Part shown: positions 21,358-29,920 of the stretch, piece by piece | Position numbering within the stretch: position 1 is the stretch's first letter | Layout of the letters: every line of letters starts with the position of its first letter | Source of the DNA: Brachybacterium massiliense | GTDB taxonomy: Bacteria; Actinomycetota; Actinomycetes; Actinomycetales; Dermabacteraceae | Direction of reading: 5' to 3' | Assembly (NCBI RefSeq): GCF_900184245.1 | Contig: NZ_FXXB01000003.1 | Location: 124,001 to 188,000 of the forward strand | Length of the DNA: 64,000 nucleotides | The notes under the pieces: model-generated | Seen by the model: the letters and a program-made list of their open reading frames with translations, nothing else | Database searches by the model: none | Told to the model about the DNA's origin: nothing | Program-made: the position numbers and the translations under genes

Positions 21358-22569
21358 ATGACCGAGATCCTCACCACCCATGCCGGCTCCCTCCCTCGCA
21401 GCCCCGAGCTGATCGCGGCGAACGCGGCCCGCCCCGTCGGCGCCGACGGGCTGACCCCCGAGCCCACCGACGAGTTCCGCGAGATCCTGCGCCAGGCCGT
21501 CGTCGACGTCGTCGCCCGGCAGCGCGAGATCGGCATCTCTGTGCCCAATGACGGCGAGTACGGGCACCTGATGGGCTCGGCGGTGAACTACGGCTCCTGG
21601 TGGTCCTACATCTTCGACCGCGTCAGCGGGCTCGAGCTCACCGGCGCGGACCACTTCTCCACCGAGCCCGTGCGCTCCGCCCCGGGGGACGTGCGCCTGA
21701 CCACCTTCCCCGACCGCCGCGACTGGACGCTCTTCGCCGAGGCCTACCAGGATCCGACCTCCGGCATCACCGTGGGCAGCCAGCCCACCTTCCCCGCCGC
21801 GACCGGGCCCATCGCCTACTCCGAGACCGGTCGCTCCCTGGTCGCCGAGGACATCACCAACGTGCAGGCGGCGCTCGAGGCGTCCGGCTACGAGCACGGC
21901 TTCCTCAACTCCCTCTCGCCCGGCTCGGGCAGTCGCATCGTCGATGACCACTACGGCGACGTCGACGCCTTCCTCGACGCCTGGGTGGAGGTGATGCGCC
22001 CCGAGTACGAGGCGATCGCCGCCGCAGGGCTCACCGTGCAGGTCGATGACCCCTCGATCGCCGAGAACTGGGATCAGATCAACCCCGAGCCCAGCGTCGA
22101 GGACTACCTCGCCTTCACCCGCAAGCGCGTCGACGCCGTCAACCGCGCCCTGGTGAACGTGCCCACCGAGCAGACCCGCTTCCACCTGTGCTGGGGCTCA
22201 TGGCACGGACCGCACACCACCGATATCGAGTTCCGTCACCTCGCCCCGCTGTTGCTGGAGATCGACGCGAAGTACTACTCCTTCGAGGCCGCGAACGTGC
22301 GTCACGAGCACGAGTGGACCGTGTGGCAGGACCTCGCACTGCCCGAGGACAAGGTGCTGGTGCCCGGGATCGTCTCCCACGCCACCAACGTCGTCGAGCA
22401 CCCCGAGCTGGTCGCCCAGCGCCTCGAGCGCTTCGCGAGGCTCGTGGGCCCCGAGCGCGTGATCGGCTCGACCGACTGCGGACTCGGCGGCCGCATCCAC
22501 CCCCAGATCGCCTGGGCGAAGCTCGAGTCGCTGGTCGAGGGCGCGAAGATCGCCTCCCGCCGCCTCTGA
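21358..22569 (+). CDS. MetE C-terminal domain-like methyltransferase family protein
   Basis: A 403-residue protein of the cobalamin-independent methionine synthase-like superfamily (stand-alone C-terminal domain type). It begins THAGSLPRSPEL, the typical start of this group. Zinc-ligand regions are FHLCWGSWHGPHT near residue 275 and STDCGLGGRIHP near 370, giving the His-Cys...Cys pattern used to bind a thiol substrate. Members include 5-methyltetrahydropteroyl-homocysteine methyltransferase-like and epoxyalkane:CoM-transferase-like enzymes; the real substrate here is unknown. It is too short to be full MetE (about 750 residues). The start is supported by TACGCT 7 bases upstream. Confidence 0.8.
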   Translation: MTEILTTHAGSLPRSPELIAANAARPVGADGLTPEPTDEFREILRQAVVDVVARQREIGISVPNDGEYGHLMGSAVNYGSWWSYIFDRVSGLELTGADHFSTEPVRSAPGDVRLTTFPDRRDWTLFAEAYQDPTSGITVGSQPTFPAATGPIAYSETGRSLVAEDITNVQAALEASGYEHGFLNSLSPGSGSRIVDDHYGDVDAFLDAWVEVMRPEYEAIAAAGLTVQVDDPSIAENWDQINPEPSVEDYLAFTRKRVDAVNRALVNVPTEQTRFHLCWGSWHGPHTTDIEFRHLAPLLLEIDAKYYSFEAANVRHEHEWTVWQDLALPEDKVLVPGIVSHATNVVEHPELVAQRLERFARLVGPERVIGSTDCGLGGRIHPQIAWAKLESLVEGAKIASRRL

Positions 22570-22710
22570 TCCCTCCCGCCGCCTCCGGCCCTCCCGCCGG
22601 GGCCGCCGCCTGCCCGCGGCGGTCCCGGTGGGGAAGAGTTCACCCGGCTGTCGACCTCCGGCCACGTGCCGGTGGCGCTGGCGAAGCCTCGCAGGCGCAT
22701 CCTCGAGATC

Positions 22711-23856
22711 GTGAGGATTCTCTTCGTGGCCGAGTCGTTCCTTCCGCACATGAACGGAGTCACCAACTCGGTGCTCCGCGTCGTCGACCATTTCGCCGCC
22801 TCCGGAGATGATCTCGGGATCATCGCCCCGAAGTGGCCCGGAGCCGACAAGCACCTGCGCACCACCTGCGGGCGCAAGGTGAGGGTGCACCGGGTGGTCT
22901 CCGCCCCGATGCCCGGGTACGCGGACGTCCGCATCGCCGCGACCAGCGCCACCACGCTGCGTCGGCGGATCGACGAGTTCCAGCCCGATGTCATCCACCT
23001 CGCCTCGCCGATGGTCCTGGGCGGGCGCGCCGTGGTCGCCGCGCAGAAGGCGGGCGTGCCCACGGTCGCCGTCTACCAGACCGACATCCCCGGCTACACC
23101 GCGCGTTACGGCATGCCGTTCCTCGAGAACGCCACCTGGCAGCTGCTGCGCGACGTGCACAACCGCGCCACCCTCAACCTCGCCCCCTCGCACGCCACCC
23201 GCGATGAGCTCATCCAACACGGCATCGAGCGGGTGGACCTGTGGCGGCGCGGCGTGGACACCTCCCTGTTCAGCCCCTCGCTGCGCAGCGAGTCGCTGCG
23301 GGCCCAGTACGCGAAGCGGCACGAGAAGCTCGTGATCTACATGGGGCGCCTGGCCGCGGAGAAGCAGGTGGAGGATCTCAAGGTTATCCATGACATGCCC
23401 GGGGTGCGCCTGCTGATCGTGGGCGACGGCCCCGAGCGCGAGACGCTGCGGCGGATGATGCCGCGCGCCCGCTTCGCCGGCTTCCGCTCCGGCACGGACC
23501 TGGCCGAGCACCTCGCCAGCGCCGACCTGTTCATCCACCCCGGCGAGCTGGAGACCTTCGGGCAGACCGTCCAGGAGGCCATGGCCTCCGGCCTGCCGGT
23601 GATCGCGCCCCGCCGCGGCGGCCCCGTCGACCTGGTCTCCCCGAGCCGCACCGGCTGGCTCTACACCCCGGGCATGCTCGACGAGATGCGCGACCGCGCG
23701 AGCGACCTGCTCTTCGACGACGCCAAGCGTCGGGCCTTCGGCCGCGCCGCCGCGGACTCCGTGCGCAAGCGCACCTGGCCGGTCCTGGCAGAGCAGCTGC
23801 GCGGCTACTACCTGCAGGCGATCGAGCAGGAGCAGCGGGTCAGCGCGCTGCGCTGA
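22711..23856 (+). CDS. GT4 glycosyltransferase, alpha-mannosyltransferase-like
   Basis: A 381-residue GT-B glycosyltransferase. The N-terminal half has RILFVAESFLPHMNGVTNSV, the signature of actinobacterial mannosyltransferases such as MgtA and PimB-prime homologues, and YQTDIPGY; the C-terminal half carries YMGRLAAEKQVEDL, VGDGPERETL, and the nucleotide-sugar Glu motif HPGELETFGQTVQEAMASGLPVIAP. The donor is probably GDP-mannose and the product a cell-envelope glycolipid or lipoglycan, by family resemblance only. GTG at 22711 places the first strand right at the N-terminus; an upstream GTG at 22666 is also open but its 15 extra residues look unrelated. Confidence 0.88.
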   Translation: MRILFVAESFLPHMNGVTNSVLRVVDHFAASGDDLGIIAPKWPGADKHLRTTCGRKVRVHRVVSAPMPGYADVRIAATSATTLRRRIDEFQPDVIHLASPMVLGGRAVVAAQKAGVPTVAVYQTDIPGYTARYGMPFLENATWQLLRDVHNRATLNLAPSHATRDELIQHGIERVDLWRRGVDTSLFSPSLRSESLRAQYAKRHEKLVIYMGRLAAEKQVEDLKVIHDMPGVRLLIVGDGPERETLRRMMPRARFAGFRSGTDLAEHLASADLFIHPGELETFGQTVQEAMASGLPVIAPRRGGPVDLVSPSRTGWLYTPGMLDEMRDRASDLLFDDAKRRAFGRAAADSVRKRTWPVLAEQLRGYYLQAIEQEQRVSALR

Positions 23857-23880
23857 GGGGACGCGACGTAGAGCTCAGCG
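23851..23880 (+). terminator. Weak hairpin at the end of the glycosyltransferase gene
   Basis: A 7-bp stem (23851-23857 with 23874-23880) that includes the stop codon. No U-tract; only moderate support. Confidence 0.3.
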
Positions 23881-23904
23881 AGCCTCGGCGGGGCACGGAA
23901 CCCC

Positions 23905-23956
23905 GTCATATCAGCCCGTCACATCAGCCCGTCACATCGGCTCGTCACATTCCGCC
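23905..23956. repeat. Four tandem 13-bp repeats upstream of the amidotransferase gene
   Basis: Units at 23905-23917, 23918-23930, 23931-23943 and 23944-23956 all follow GTCAYATCAGCCC with increasing divergence (the second is GTCACATCAGCCC, the last GTCACATTCCGCC). The array lies in the 195-base gap before the gene at 24052. It may be a cluster of regulator sites or a slippage product. Confidence 0.7.
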
Positions 23957-24051
23957 ACATAGCTCGTCCGCACCGCAGCCGGTGGGGTGAACTGTTCTCA
24001 GTCGTCGACCGACGGCCCGGAACATCGCTCCTCTGCGGAAAGGACAACATC

Positions 24052-24795
24052 ATGGCGCAGCGCACTCGTCGCCCGCTCATCGGCGTGACCGCGGGGACCC
24101 GCACCATGATGTCCGGCGCCTGGGCGGGCCACGACGCCGTCGCCGTCAACGAGCACTACGTGCGCGCCCTGCGCGCGGCCGGTGCCCGCCCCGTGATCAT
24201 CGCCCCGCAGGACGAGTGGAGCGACGAGGAGATCGCCGAGCTCGACGGCCTCGTGCTCACCGGCGGCACCGATCTCGACCCCGCCGCCTGGGGCGAGGGC
24301 GCGCTGCCCACCGACATGACCCCGGACCCCGAGCGCGATGCCTTCGAGACCGCGCTGTACCGCGCCGCCCGACGCAACGACGTGCCGGTGCTGGGCATCT
24401 GCCGCGGCCTGCAGATCATCGTGATCGCCGAGGGCGGGCAGCTGCACCGCCACCTGCCCGAGGACCTCCCCGCGCATCCCGCCACCGGGAGCGCCCCCAC
24501 CCGGGTCGAGGCCCGCATCGACGCCGCCAGCGACCTCGCGCTCGCCCTGGGCACCCGCGCCGAGGTCACCGCCTACCACCACCAGGGCATCCGCGCCGTC
24601 CGCGGAGACCTGCGCACCGTCGCCCGTCACGACAGCGGGCTCGTCCTCGCCGTCGAAGCGGCGTCCGGCTCGGCCGTGCTCGGCGTGCAGTGGCATCCCG
24701 AGATCGACGGCGAGGCCGGGGCCGGGGTGTTCGAGAGCCTGCTCACGGCGATCCGCCACCGCGAGGCGGCCACACCTGCGGCATCCCTGGTCTAA
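24052..24795 (+). CDS. Gamma-glutamyl-gamma-aminobutyrate hydrolase-like class I amidotransferase
   Basis: A 247-residue class I glutamine amidotransferase-like hydrolase (peptidase C26, PuuD type). It starts RPLIGVTAGT; the catalytic nucleophile is the Cys in VLGICRGLQIIVIAEGG near residue 120, with the His-x-Glu pair in GVQWHPE near 212, and LTGGTDLDPAAWGE near 70. PuuD cleaves gamma-glutamyl-GABA in putrescine breakdown, but no other puu genes are nearby, so the substrate is uncertain. AAAGGAC before the ATG at 24052 is a fair ribosome binding site. Confidence 0.85.
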   Translation: MAQRTRRPLIGVTAGTRTMMSGAWAGHDAVAVNEHYVRALRAAGARPVIIAPQDEWSDEEIAELDGLVLTGGTDLDPAAWGEGALPTDMTPDPERDAFETALYRAARRNDVPVLGICRGLQIIVIAEGGQLHRHLPEDLPAHPATGSAPTRVEARIDAASDLALALGTRAEVTAYHHQGIRAVRGDLRTVARHDSGLVLAVEAASGSAVLGVQWHPEIDGEAGAGVFESLLTAIRHREAATPAASLV

Positions 24796-24798
24796 GAT
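24793..24798 (+). promoter_or_regulatory. Candidate -10 box for the small membrane protein
   Basis: TAAGAT overlaps the stop of the previous gene and lies 63 bases before the ATG at 24862. A GAGGAAGAGG ribosome binding site follows. Confidence 0.4.
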
Positions 24799-24861
24799 GG
24801 GCACCGGTCGTCCGTGCCCCGTGCCGGACGCAGCGATCGCTGAGGCAGAGGAAGAGGCAGC

Positions 24862-25101
24862 ATGAGCAAGCAGCATGTCGCGGACGCGACCGACGCGCGC
24901 ACGCGCCAGGACGAGAACGTGACGTCGACCGGCAACAACCCCGTCGTGTCGGTGGTCCTGTTCATCGTGCTGTTCGGCATCTTCGTGGGCGGGCTGTACA
25001 TGATGTCCCTGTTCGCCGCCACGCCCTTCCTCATCGGGCTCGCCATGTGCCTTGCGGCGCTGTACCTGACCTTCGACACGGTGCCCCGCTTCCTCAGCTG
25101 A
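24862..25101 (+). CDS. Small two-helix membrane protein
   Basis: A 79-residue protein. The first 25 residues are polar, followed by two hydrophobic segments (about 28-48, VVSVVLFIVLFGIFVGGLYMM, and 52-72) and a short polar tail (DTVPRFLS). A strong purine-rich site (GAGGAAGAGG) precedes the ATG. I do not recognise a named family; small proteins with this plan are common in Micrococcales. It sits between an amidotransferase and an MFS gene without obvious link to either. Confidence 0.7.
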   Translation: MSKQHVADATDARTRQDENVTSTGNNPVVSVVLFIVLFGIFVGGLYMMSLFAATPFLIGLAMCLAALYLTFDTVPRFLS

Positions 25102-25216
25102 GCCCCACCGCTCCACGCTTCCTCGTGCCCGGCGCCTCACGGCGGCCGGGCACGATGCATTCCGGGCCGCTCGCGTCGACTGAGCGCGCGCCCGCGCTCC
25201 GGGTCGTGCAGAATGG

Positions 25217-26494
25217 GTGACCGTGAACGCTCACGATCCGTCTGTCGACGATCCCCTCCGCCCCACCGTGCCGCTCGAGGCCCGTCGTGCCCGCTGGGCG
25301 CTGTCGCTGATCTTCCTGCTCAACGGTGCCTCGTTCTGCGCGATCCTGCCGCGCTATCCGGAGCTGGTCGAGTCGATCGGGCTGAGCAACACCGCCTTCG
25401 GCCTGGCCGTCGGGCTCGGACCACTGGGAGGCCTGCTGGCCGGTCTGTTCGCCGCGCGGCTGATGTCCCGCTTCGGCTCCGCGTGCATGGCCGTGGTGTT
25501 CCAGGTGGTCGCCTCCACCTCGCACCTGGCCGTCTATGTCTCCGGCTCCTGGCTGTGGCTGACCTGCTCGCTGCTGCTGGCTATGGCGGCCGATGCCATC
25601 ACCGACATCTCGATGAACGCCCACGGGATGCGGGTCGAACGCCGCTACCGCCGCTCGATCCTGAACAGCTACCACGGCTGGTGGTCGCTGGGCGCGGTGG
25701 CCGGCGGCCTGCTCGGCTCCGCGTGCGCGCAGCTGGGCGTTCCGCTGTGGCTCCAGGGACTGAGCGGTCTGGTCGGCTTCGGCGCCCTCGCCCTCGGCTC
25801 CCACCGCTTCCTGCTGCCCGGTCCCGACAGCACCGAGCGCACCCCGGTCGCCGCTCCCGCCGCGGCCTCCGCCGGCGAGGTCCCCGCCCCGCAGGCGACG
25901 CCGGGGTTCCGGGTGGCGGGCATGAGCCTGCGCGCTCTCGGCCTGGTGAGCGCGCTGGGCATGATCCTCGTCTTCGCCGGGTCCACGGAAGATGCCGCGA
26001 GCACCTGGGGAGCTCTGTTCATGCAGGACACCTTCGCGGCGACACCGTTCATGGCCGGGATGGCGTTCGTCGCGCTGCAGGGCGCGCAGACCATCGGCCG
26101 CTTCACCGGTGATGCGGTGGTGGATCGCCTGGGGGACCGAGCGACCGCGCGCCTGGGCGGGCTGATCTCCGCGGCCGGTATGAGCATCGCTCTGCTGCTG
26201 CCCAGCCCCGCCACAGCGCTGCTCGGCTTCGCGGCCGCGGGCTGGGGTGTGGCCACTCTGTTCCCTGCCGGCTATCGCGCCGCGGATGATCTGCCGGGCG
26301 TGCCCCAGGGCGTGGGCATCACGGTGGTGGGCTGGTTCGCACGGCTGGGATTCTTCGTCTCCCCGCCGGTCGTCGGGGCGCTGGCCGATGCGCTCACCCT
26401 GCGCTACGCGCTGTGGATGATGCCGCTGTACGCCGTGGGGATCCTGGTGTTCGCCGGAGCGCTCGGCACACGGACCGTGCACAGCAGGCGCTGA
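25217..26494 (+). CDS. MFS transporter
   Basis: A 425-residue transporter of the major facilitator superfamily with about twelve hydrophobic segments. The loop after helix 2 reads GLFAARLMSRFGS and the mid-protein loop is hydrophilic (about residues 195-230). It resembles the group of actinobacterial MFS proteins related to FucP/YbjJ-like transporters (SHLAVYVSG, DISMNAHGMRVERRY, NSYHGWWSLGAVAGG). Two closely spaced GTG codons (25217 and 25223) are possible starts. The substrate is not evident from sequence or context. Confidence 0.88.
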   Translation: MTVNAHDPSVDDPLRPTVPLEARRARWALSLIFLLNGASFCAILPRYPELVESIGLSNTAFGLAVGLGPLGGLLAGLFAARLMSRFGSACMAVVFQVVASTSHLAVYVSGSWLWLTCSLLLAMAADAITDISMNAHGMRVERRYRRSILNSYHGWWSLGAVAGGLLGSACAQLGVPLWLQGLSGLVGFGALALGSHRFLLPGPDSTERTPVAAPAAASAGEVPAPQATPGFRVAGMSLRALGLVSALGMILVFAGSTEDAASTWGALFMQDTFAATPFMAGMAFVALQGAQTIGRFTGDAVVDRLGDRATARLGGLISAAGMSIALLLPSPATALLGFAAAGWGVATLFPAGYRAADDLPGVPQGVGITVVGWFARLGFFVSPPVVGALADALTLRYALWMMPLYAVGILVFAGALGTRTVHSRR

Positions 26495-26524
26495 GCCGGA
26501 CGGGCGGGCTCGAGCCCCCGAGGC

Positions 26525-27160
26525 TCAGAACCGCGTGACGTCCCCGGCGCCCTCGCGCGCGATCACCAGATCCCCGGCCGAGAGGTCCACCACGGTGGTC
26601 GGTTCGATCCCCACCTCGCCCGAGTCGATGATCGCCTCCACCTGCTCGCCCAGCAGATCCTGCACCACCCAGCCCTCGGAGGGCGGGTCTTCCTGGCCCG
26701 GCAGCAGCAGCGTCGAGGAGGCGATCGGCTCGCCCAGCGCCTCGACCAGGGCATGGGCGACCCGGTGCTGGGGGATCCGAACACCCACCGTGTTCTTCTT
26801 GGGGTGGGAGAGCTTGCGCGGCACCTCGCGGGTGGCGGGCAGGATGAAGGTGTACGGCCCCGGGGTCGCGTTCTTGACCAGCCGGAACACGGGATTGGAG
26901 ACCAGCACGAACTGGCCCAGCTGCGCGAAGTCCGCGCACACGAGCGTGAAGTGGTGGTCCTTGCCCACCTGGCGGATGCGGCGGATCCGCTCGAGCGCGT
27001 CCGCATTGCCGAGCGTGCAGCCCAGCGCGTAGCAGGAGTCGGTGGGGTAGGCGATCAGGCCGCCGTCCTTCAGCACCGAGACCGCCTGCTCGATGAGCCG
27101 TGGCTGGGGATCCTCAGGATGGATGTCGAGATACTTCGCGGAGCGATGTGACCTGGCCAT
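26525..27160 (-). CDS. YrdC/Sua5/YciO-family protein
   Basis: A 211-residue member of the YrdC-like family, whose best known activity is making threonylcarbamoyl-AMP for the t6A modification of tRNA. It has GGLIAYPTDSCYALGC near residue 36, RIRRIRQVGKDHHFTLVCAD, and ATPGPYTFILPATREVPRKLSHPKKNTVGVRIP. HPEDPQPRLIEQAVSVLKDGG at the N-terminus and KKNTVGVRIP are features I associate with the YciO branch, so it may not be the essential TsaC enzyme. ATG 27160 has a TACCAT box 5 bases upstream. It converges with the MFS gene. Confidence 0.85.
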   Translation of the reverse strand: MARSHRSAKYLDIHPEDPQPRLIEQAVSVLKDGGLIAYPTDSCYALGCTLGNADALERIRRIRQVGKDHHFTLVCADFAQLGQFVLVSNPVFRLVKNATPGPYTFILPATREVPRKLSHPKKNTVGVRIPQHRVAHALVEALGEPIASSTLLLPGQEDPPSEGWVVQDLLGEQVEAIIDSGEVGIEPTTVVDLSAGDLVIAREGAGDVTRF

Positions 27161-27198
27161 GCCCGATGGTACGCCGCGCGGCGCCTGAGGGGCCAGGG

Positions 27199-27564
27199 TC
27201 AGGCGACCACCACGAACTCCCGGCCGATCCACTTGGTGCGGCGCAGCCGCAGCACGGCGCTGACAGGCAGCGGTCCCTTGATGTGCGGATAGCCGCGGCC
27301 CTTGCCGTCCACGTCCTCCTCGATGTCGACGGCGATGCCGGCGGCCTCCACGCGCCCCACGTCGATCTCGAGGATCACCAGATCATCGGGACGGTCGGGA
27401 TAGACGCGCTTGGCGACCTTCGAGATCTGCTCGGGCCAGGAGGCGTGGAGGAAGCCCTCCTCGGCCAGATCCCTGCCTCGGGTCGCCCGGGTGTAGGAGC
27501 CCGACCGAACGGCCGCCTCCCAGGCGGGCAGTTCGGTGATGTGCCAGATCAGAGGCGCAGGCAT
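27199..27564 (-). CDS. DUF952 family protein
   Basis: A 121-residue protein of the DUF952 family: WHITELPAWEAAVRSGSYTR at the start, EEGFLHASWPEQ in the middle (the conserved GFIHxS-type motif), and the strand DLVILEIDVGRVEA. DUF952 proteins look like relatives of ADP-ribosyltransferase-fold proteins, but no activity is known to me. The ATG at 27564 is supported by TACACT 7 bases upstream. It is transcribed away from the GNAT gene that starts 25 bases to the right. Confidence 0.82.
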   Translation of the reverse strand: MPAPLIWHITELPAWEAAVRSGSYTRATRGRDLAEEGFLHASWPEQISKVAKRVYPDRPDDLVILEIDVGRVEAAGIAVDIEEDVDGKGRGYPHIKGPLPVSAVLRLRRTKWIGREFVVVA

Positions 27565-27588
27565 GAGGGGCAGTGTACCGTGACCGGC
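27565..27588. promoter_or_regulatory. Overlapping divergent leaderless promoters
   Basis: The gap between two divergent start codons is only 24 bases. On the minus strand TACACT (27577-27572) is 7 bases from the ATG at 27564. On the plus strand TACCGT (27576-27581) is 7 bases from the ATG at 27589. The two -10 boxes share the TA at 27576-27577, so the two polymerases would compete for the same DNA. Confidence 0.6.
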
Positions 27589-27957
27589 ATGGATGAGACC
27601 TCCGCCGGGCCGGGCGCGGTGCGCCTGGTCCACGATGACGACAGAGATCGCTACGAGGCCCTCGACGGCGAGGAGCTCGTGGCCGTCCTCGCCCACGGGG
27701 ACGAGCAGGTCCCGCCCGGGCAGGGAGATGGCCTGGGCCTCACCGTCCGCGACCTCCGCTCGACCGTCGTCGCCCCCGAGCGCTCCGGGCAGGGCATCGG
27801 CTCCGCGATCGTGCGCTTCGCTCTCGACGACATCCGCGGCCAGGGCATGAGGGTGCGCCCCACATGCTGGTTCGTGAAAGGCTGGATCGAGCGCCACCCC
27901 GAGTACGCCGATCTGCTGGAGAGCCCGCCAGCCCGACCCGACGAGGAGACCCGTTGA
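27589..27957 (+). CDS. Small GNAT-fold acetyltransferase-like protein (YidJ/NATD1 type)
   Basis: A 122-residue protein. The central part reads STVVAPERSGQGIGSAIVRFALDDIRGQGMRVRPTCWFV, the acetyl-CoA-binding signature of the small GNAT domain family (COG2388), with the typical final WIERHPEYADL. Substrate unknown. The ATG at 27589 is fixed by TACCGT 7 bases upstream. Its TGA overlaps the TTG start of the phosphatase, so these two are translationally coupled. Confidence 0.82.
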   Translation: MDETSAGPGAVRLVHDDDRDRYEALDGEELVAVLAHGDEQVPPGQGDGLGLTVRDLRSTVVAPERSGQGIGSAIVRFALDDIRGQGMRVRPTCWFVKGWIERHPEYADLLESPPARPDEETR

Positions 27958-28463
27958 CCTTCCGCATCCTGACCGTGTGCACCGGGAACATCTGCCGTTC
28001 TCCGATGGCCGAGTACGCCCTGCGCGACGCCCTCGAGCAGGCCGGGCTCGGCGACCGCGCCGAGGTCGCCTCCGCAGGCACCTCCGGCTGGGAGGTCGGC
28101 AACCCGATCGATCCGCGCGCCGGCGCGCTGCTGCGCGAGCGCGGGATCGGCACCGAGGAGCACGTCGCACGTCAGATGGAGGAGTCCGAGCTGCACCGGG
28201 CGGATCTGGTGCTCGCCCTCGATCACGACCATGTGGAGCCGCTGCGCCGCGTGCTCGGGCCACGTGCCGAGCAGAGCCTGCGGATGGTGCGCGACTTCGC
28301 TCCCGAGCGCGTCGAGGACACCGGCATCCGTGACCCCTGGTACGGGGACGAGAGCGACTTCGAGATCGTCTGGGAGCAGATCGACGAGGCCACGGGCGGG
28401 ATCGTCGCGCACGTGCGCGAGCAGCTCGCCGACCGCTCCGCGACCGAGGGGCAGGGGCGGTGA
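27954..28463 (+). CDS. Low-molecular-weight protein-tyrosine phosphatase
   Basis: A 169-residue phosphatase. The P-loop CTGNICRS (residues 9-16) has the CX5R catalytic pattern and the general acid Asp lies in DPWYGDESDFE near 133. Length is typical. The start appears to be TTG at 27954, whose last two bases begin the TGA of the previous gene; GAGGAG lies just upstream. An ATG farther upstream would add 30 residues not found in the family. The stop overlaps the amidase GTG by four bases. Substrates in actinobacteria include tyrosine kinases and polysaccharide regulators. Confidence 0.92.
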   Translation: MTFRILTVCTGNICRSPMAEYALRDALEQAGLGDRAEVASAGTSGWEVGNPIDPRAGALLRERGIGTEEHVARQMEESELHRADLVLALDHDHVEPLRRVLGPRAEQSLRMVRDFAPERVEDTGIRDPWYGDESDFEIVWEQIDEATGGIVAHVREQLADRSATEGQGR

Positions 28464-29920
28464 CGATGCCGGAGCCGAGGGGAGCCCTCGAGACCGCCGC
28501 CGCCCTGCGCACGGGAGAGCTCGACGTGCGCGAGCTCGCCGAGCGCACCCTCGAGTCCGCGCGCGGAGCGGGGCAGGAGGTCGGCGCCTTCGCCCACCTG
28601 CTCGAGGACCTCACCCGCGAGCAGGCGCAGGCGGCCGCCGAACGCCTCGAGGAGGCACGGCGCACCGGGACCCCGCAGCAGCTCGCCGCCGAGCTGCCGC
28701 TGTTCGGCGTGCCGATGCCGATCAAGGACCTCACCCAGGTGGCCGGGGCGCCCTTCGAGGCCGGCAGCGCCGCGCTGGCCGGGAACATCGCCACCGTCAC
28801 CGACGGTGTGGCGCAGAAGATCCTCGACGCCGGGACCCTCACCGTCGGCAAGACCACCACCCCCGAGTTCGGGCTGCCCGCCTACACCGAGCCCGCCACC
28901 GGCGCTCCCGCCCGCACCCCCTGGGACCCGCGCCGCACCGCCGGCGGCTCGAGCGGGGGAGCGGCCGCAGCGGTCGCCGCCGGCATCGTCCCGATCGCGC
29001 ACGGCTCCGACGGCGGAGGCTCGGTGCGGATCCCCGCGGCCTGCTGCGGCCTGGTGGGCATCAAGCCCTCTCGCGGGGCGGTCTCGCCCGGCCCCTACGG
29101 CGTCGAGGGCATGGGACTGACCACCGACGGGGTGCTCGCACGCAGCGTGCGCGATGCCGCCGCAGGCCTCGATCTGCTGGCCGGCCCGCGGACCGGCGAC
29201 TACCTCCCCGTGCCCGCCCCGCGGCAGGGATACCTCGCACAGCTGGACTCCGAAGCCGCCGGCTCTCGCAGCCTGCGCATCGCAGTGCTGCGCGAGCCCC
29301 TGGCCGCCGAGACCGAGGTGCACCCGGCCGCGCTGCGCGGCCTCGAGCGCGCCCTCGAGGTGCTGCGCGGCCTGGGGCACGAGCTCACCGAGATCCCCGC
29401 GCCGTTCGCCCCCGAGGACTGGACCGCCTTCATGCCGCTGTGGACCGTGGGCGCCGCCTCGATCCCGCTCGATGAGGCGCAGGAGACGAAGATCCTCGAG
29501 CTCACCCGCTGGCTGCGCGAGCGTGGCCGCACCTACAGCGGCGTCGAGCTCGCCCAGGCCTACTCCGGGGTGCAGGCCCTGGCACGGCGCACCCTCCAGG
29601 CGCTCGCCCCCTTCGACGTGGTGATCTCCCCGGTGCTCTCCGGGCCGCCCGCCTTCCCCCAGGATCTGCAGCTGCCCGACGGCGGCGCCGACTTCGACGC
29701 CCAGCGAGCCTTCACCCCCTGGACCAGCACCTGGAACATGCTCGGAGCACCCGCGGTCGCGGTGCCGAACCATCGCGAGCAGATCGAGGGGATCGAGCTG
29801 CCCTTCGCGGTGCAGCTCGGCGCCGCCCGGCACGGCGAGGAGGCGCTCCTGCTGTCCCTCGCCGCGCAGCTGGAGGCCCACGACCCGTGGCCGCTGCTGC
29901 CCGCTGCGCTCCGCGCATGA
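28460..29920 (+). CDS. Amidase (amidase signature family)
   Basis: A 486-residue amidohydrolase with the complete Ser-cisSer-Lys triad: Lys89 in MPIKDL, the cis-Ser in AGGSSGGAAAA near 162, and the nucleophile Ser in DGGGSVRIPAACCGLVGIKPS near 187. The final catalytic region lies in WNMLGAPAVAVP. It could act on small aliphatic or aryl amides; it lacks the partners expected of a GatA subunit. Start GTG at 28460 overlaps the phosphatase stop (a second start at 28466 is possible). Its TGA overlaps the ATG of the S4 gene. Confidence 0.9.
   Translation: MTMPEPRGALETAAALRTGELDVRELAERTLESARGAGQEVGAFAHLLEDLTREQAQAAAERLEEARRTGTPQQLAAELPLFGVPMPIKDLTQVAGAPFEAGSAALAGNIATVTDGVAQKILDAGTLTVGKTTTPEFGLPAYTEPATGAPARTPWDPRRTAGGSSGGAAAAVAAGIVPIAHGSDGGGSVRIPAACCGLVGIKPSRGAVSPGPYGVEGMGLTTDGVLARSVRDAAAGLDLLAGPRTGDYLPVPAPRQGYLAQLDSEAAGSRSLRIAVLREPLAAETEVHPAALRGLERALEVLRGLGHELTEIPAPFAPEDWTAFMPLWTVGAASIPLDEAQETKILELTRWLRERGRTYSGVELAQAYSGVQALARRTLQALAPFDVVISPVLSGPPAFPQDLQLPDGGADFDAQRAFTPWTSTWNMLGAPAVAVPNHREQIEGIELPFAVQLGAARHGEEALLLSLAAQLEAHDPWPLLPAALRA

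Noticed and set aside
26506..26517. 12-bp palindrome between the MFS and YrdC genes as an operator
   Set aside because: It lies between two gene ends, where a short terminator is the simpler reading, and it is too short and GC-rich to be specific.
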